Positions 14,301 to 14,414 of a stretch of 14,414 nt of DNA are shown here, piece by piece. Location: NCBI GenBank assembly GCA_964608735.1, contig CAZSPL010000084.1, positions 1 through 14,414 on the forward strand, written 5' to 3'. The notes beneath the pieces were generated by a model. The model saw only the letters and a program-made list of their open reading frames with translations, did no database searches and was not told where the DNA came from. How positions within the stretch are numbered: position 1 is the stretch's first letter; every line of letters begins with the position of its first letter. Source of the stretch: CAZSPL01 sp964608735 (GTDB taxonomy: Bacteria > JAJVIF01 > JAPKYR01 > CAZSPL01). A program made the position numbers and the translations under genes.

Positions 14301-14414
14301 TTACTCCTGGATTTTCAGGATGCGTACGCCGTAGGTATAAGGTGGATGACTGATGCTGACATATGACGCCAGGTACACATACCCGTCCGATGCACGAACA
14401 TCCGACAAACCGGC
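14301..14414 (-). CDS. C-terminus of a further LVIVD-like propeller protein (partial)
   Basis: The gene enters from the right edge on the minus strand and ends with TAA-TAA (14303-14298). The 37 visible residues include LSDVRASDGYVYLASY and GVRILKIQE. This matches the last-repeat pattern of the protein ending at 146 (IAVDGDYIYIADSEGGLRIF). It is therefore probably another beta-propeller of LVIVD type, perhaps also a lipoprotein, but its start and length lie outside the window. The next gene on the strand is leuS, 260 bp away. Confidence 0.65.
   Translation of the reverse strand, partial: AGLSDVRASDGYVYLASYVSISHPPYTYGVRILKIQE

Overview
The window looks like a piece of chromosome from an uncultured, GC-rich bacterium with a lipoprotein export pathway. 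Evidence: a complete bacterial leucyl-tRNA synthetase, strong GGAGG-type ribosome sites, four predicted lipoproteins with N-terminal signal peptides, and no phage or conjugation genes. I cannot place it in a phylum from sequence alone. Much of the content is lineage-type surface protein (LVIVD-repeat propellers, a GHL15-like putative glycosidase, HEAT-repeat lipoproteins) rather than widely known operons.

Left part (1-4472): a short 23-bp tandem repeat lies at the very edge. It is followed by a divergent gene pair with a 130-bp promoter region between the start codons. The minus-strand gene (2224 down to 146) encodes a lipoprotein with a beta-propeller of LVIVD-type repeats, but is interrupted by one in-frame TAG at codon 401. 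The plus-strand gene (2355-4472) encodes a lipoprotein with a putative glycosidase TIM barrel. The two share a recognisably homologous N-terminal region, so they look like an exported pair built on the same unnamed domain.

Middle (4473-7094): a stand-alone response regulator with a C-terminal double CxxC module, an EamA/DMT permease, a truncated NYN-domain nuclease remnant with its own promoter and leader hairpins, a non-coding stretch (6608-6893), and a 66-residue Cys-rich protein of the DUF6485 type.

Right part (7290-14414, all minus strand): two HEAT-repeat lipoproteins, then leuS, then the last 37 codons of a further LVIVD-like propeller protein cut by the window end. The second HEAT gene (9669-11318) is bracketed by two copies of a roughly 70-bp structured repeat in opposite orientation. 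The leader of the first HEAT gene holds an unusual interleaved inverted repeat and a pair of near-identical 14-mers 61 bp apart. These non-coding elements and the shared-domain lipoprotein pair are the most novel-looking content. I see no clear defence system or complete mobile element.
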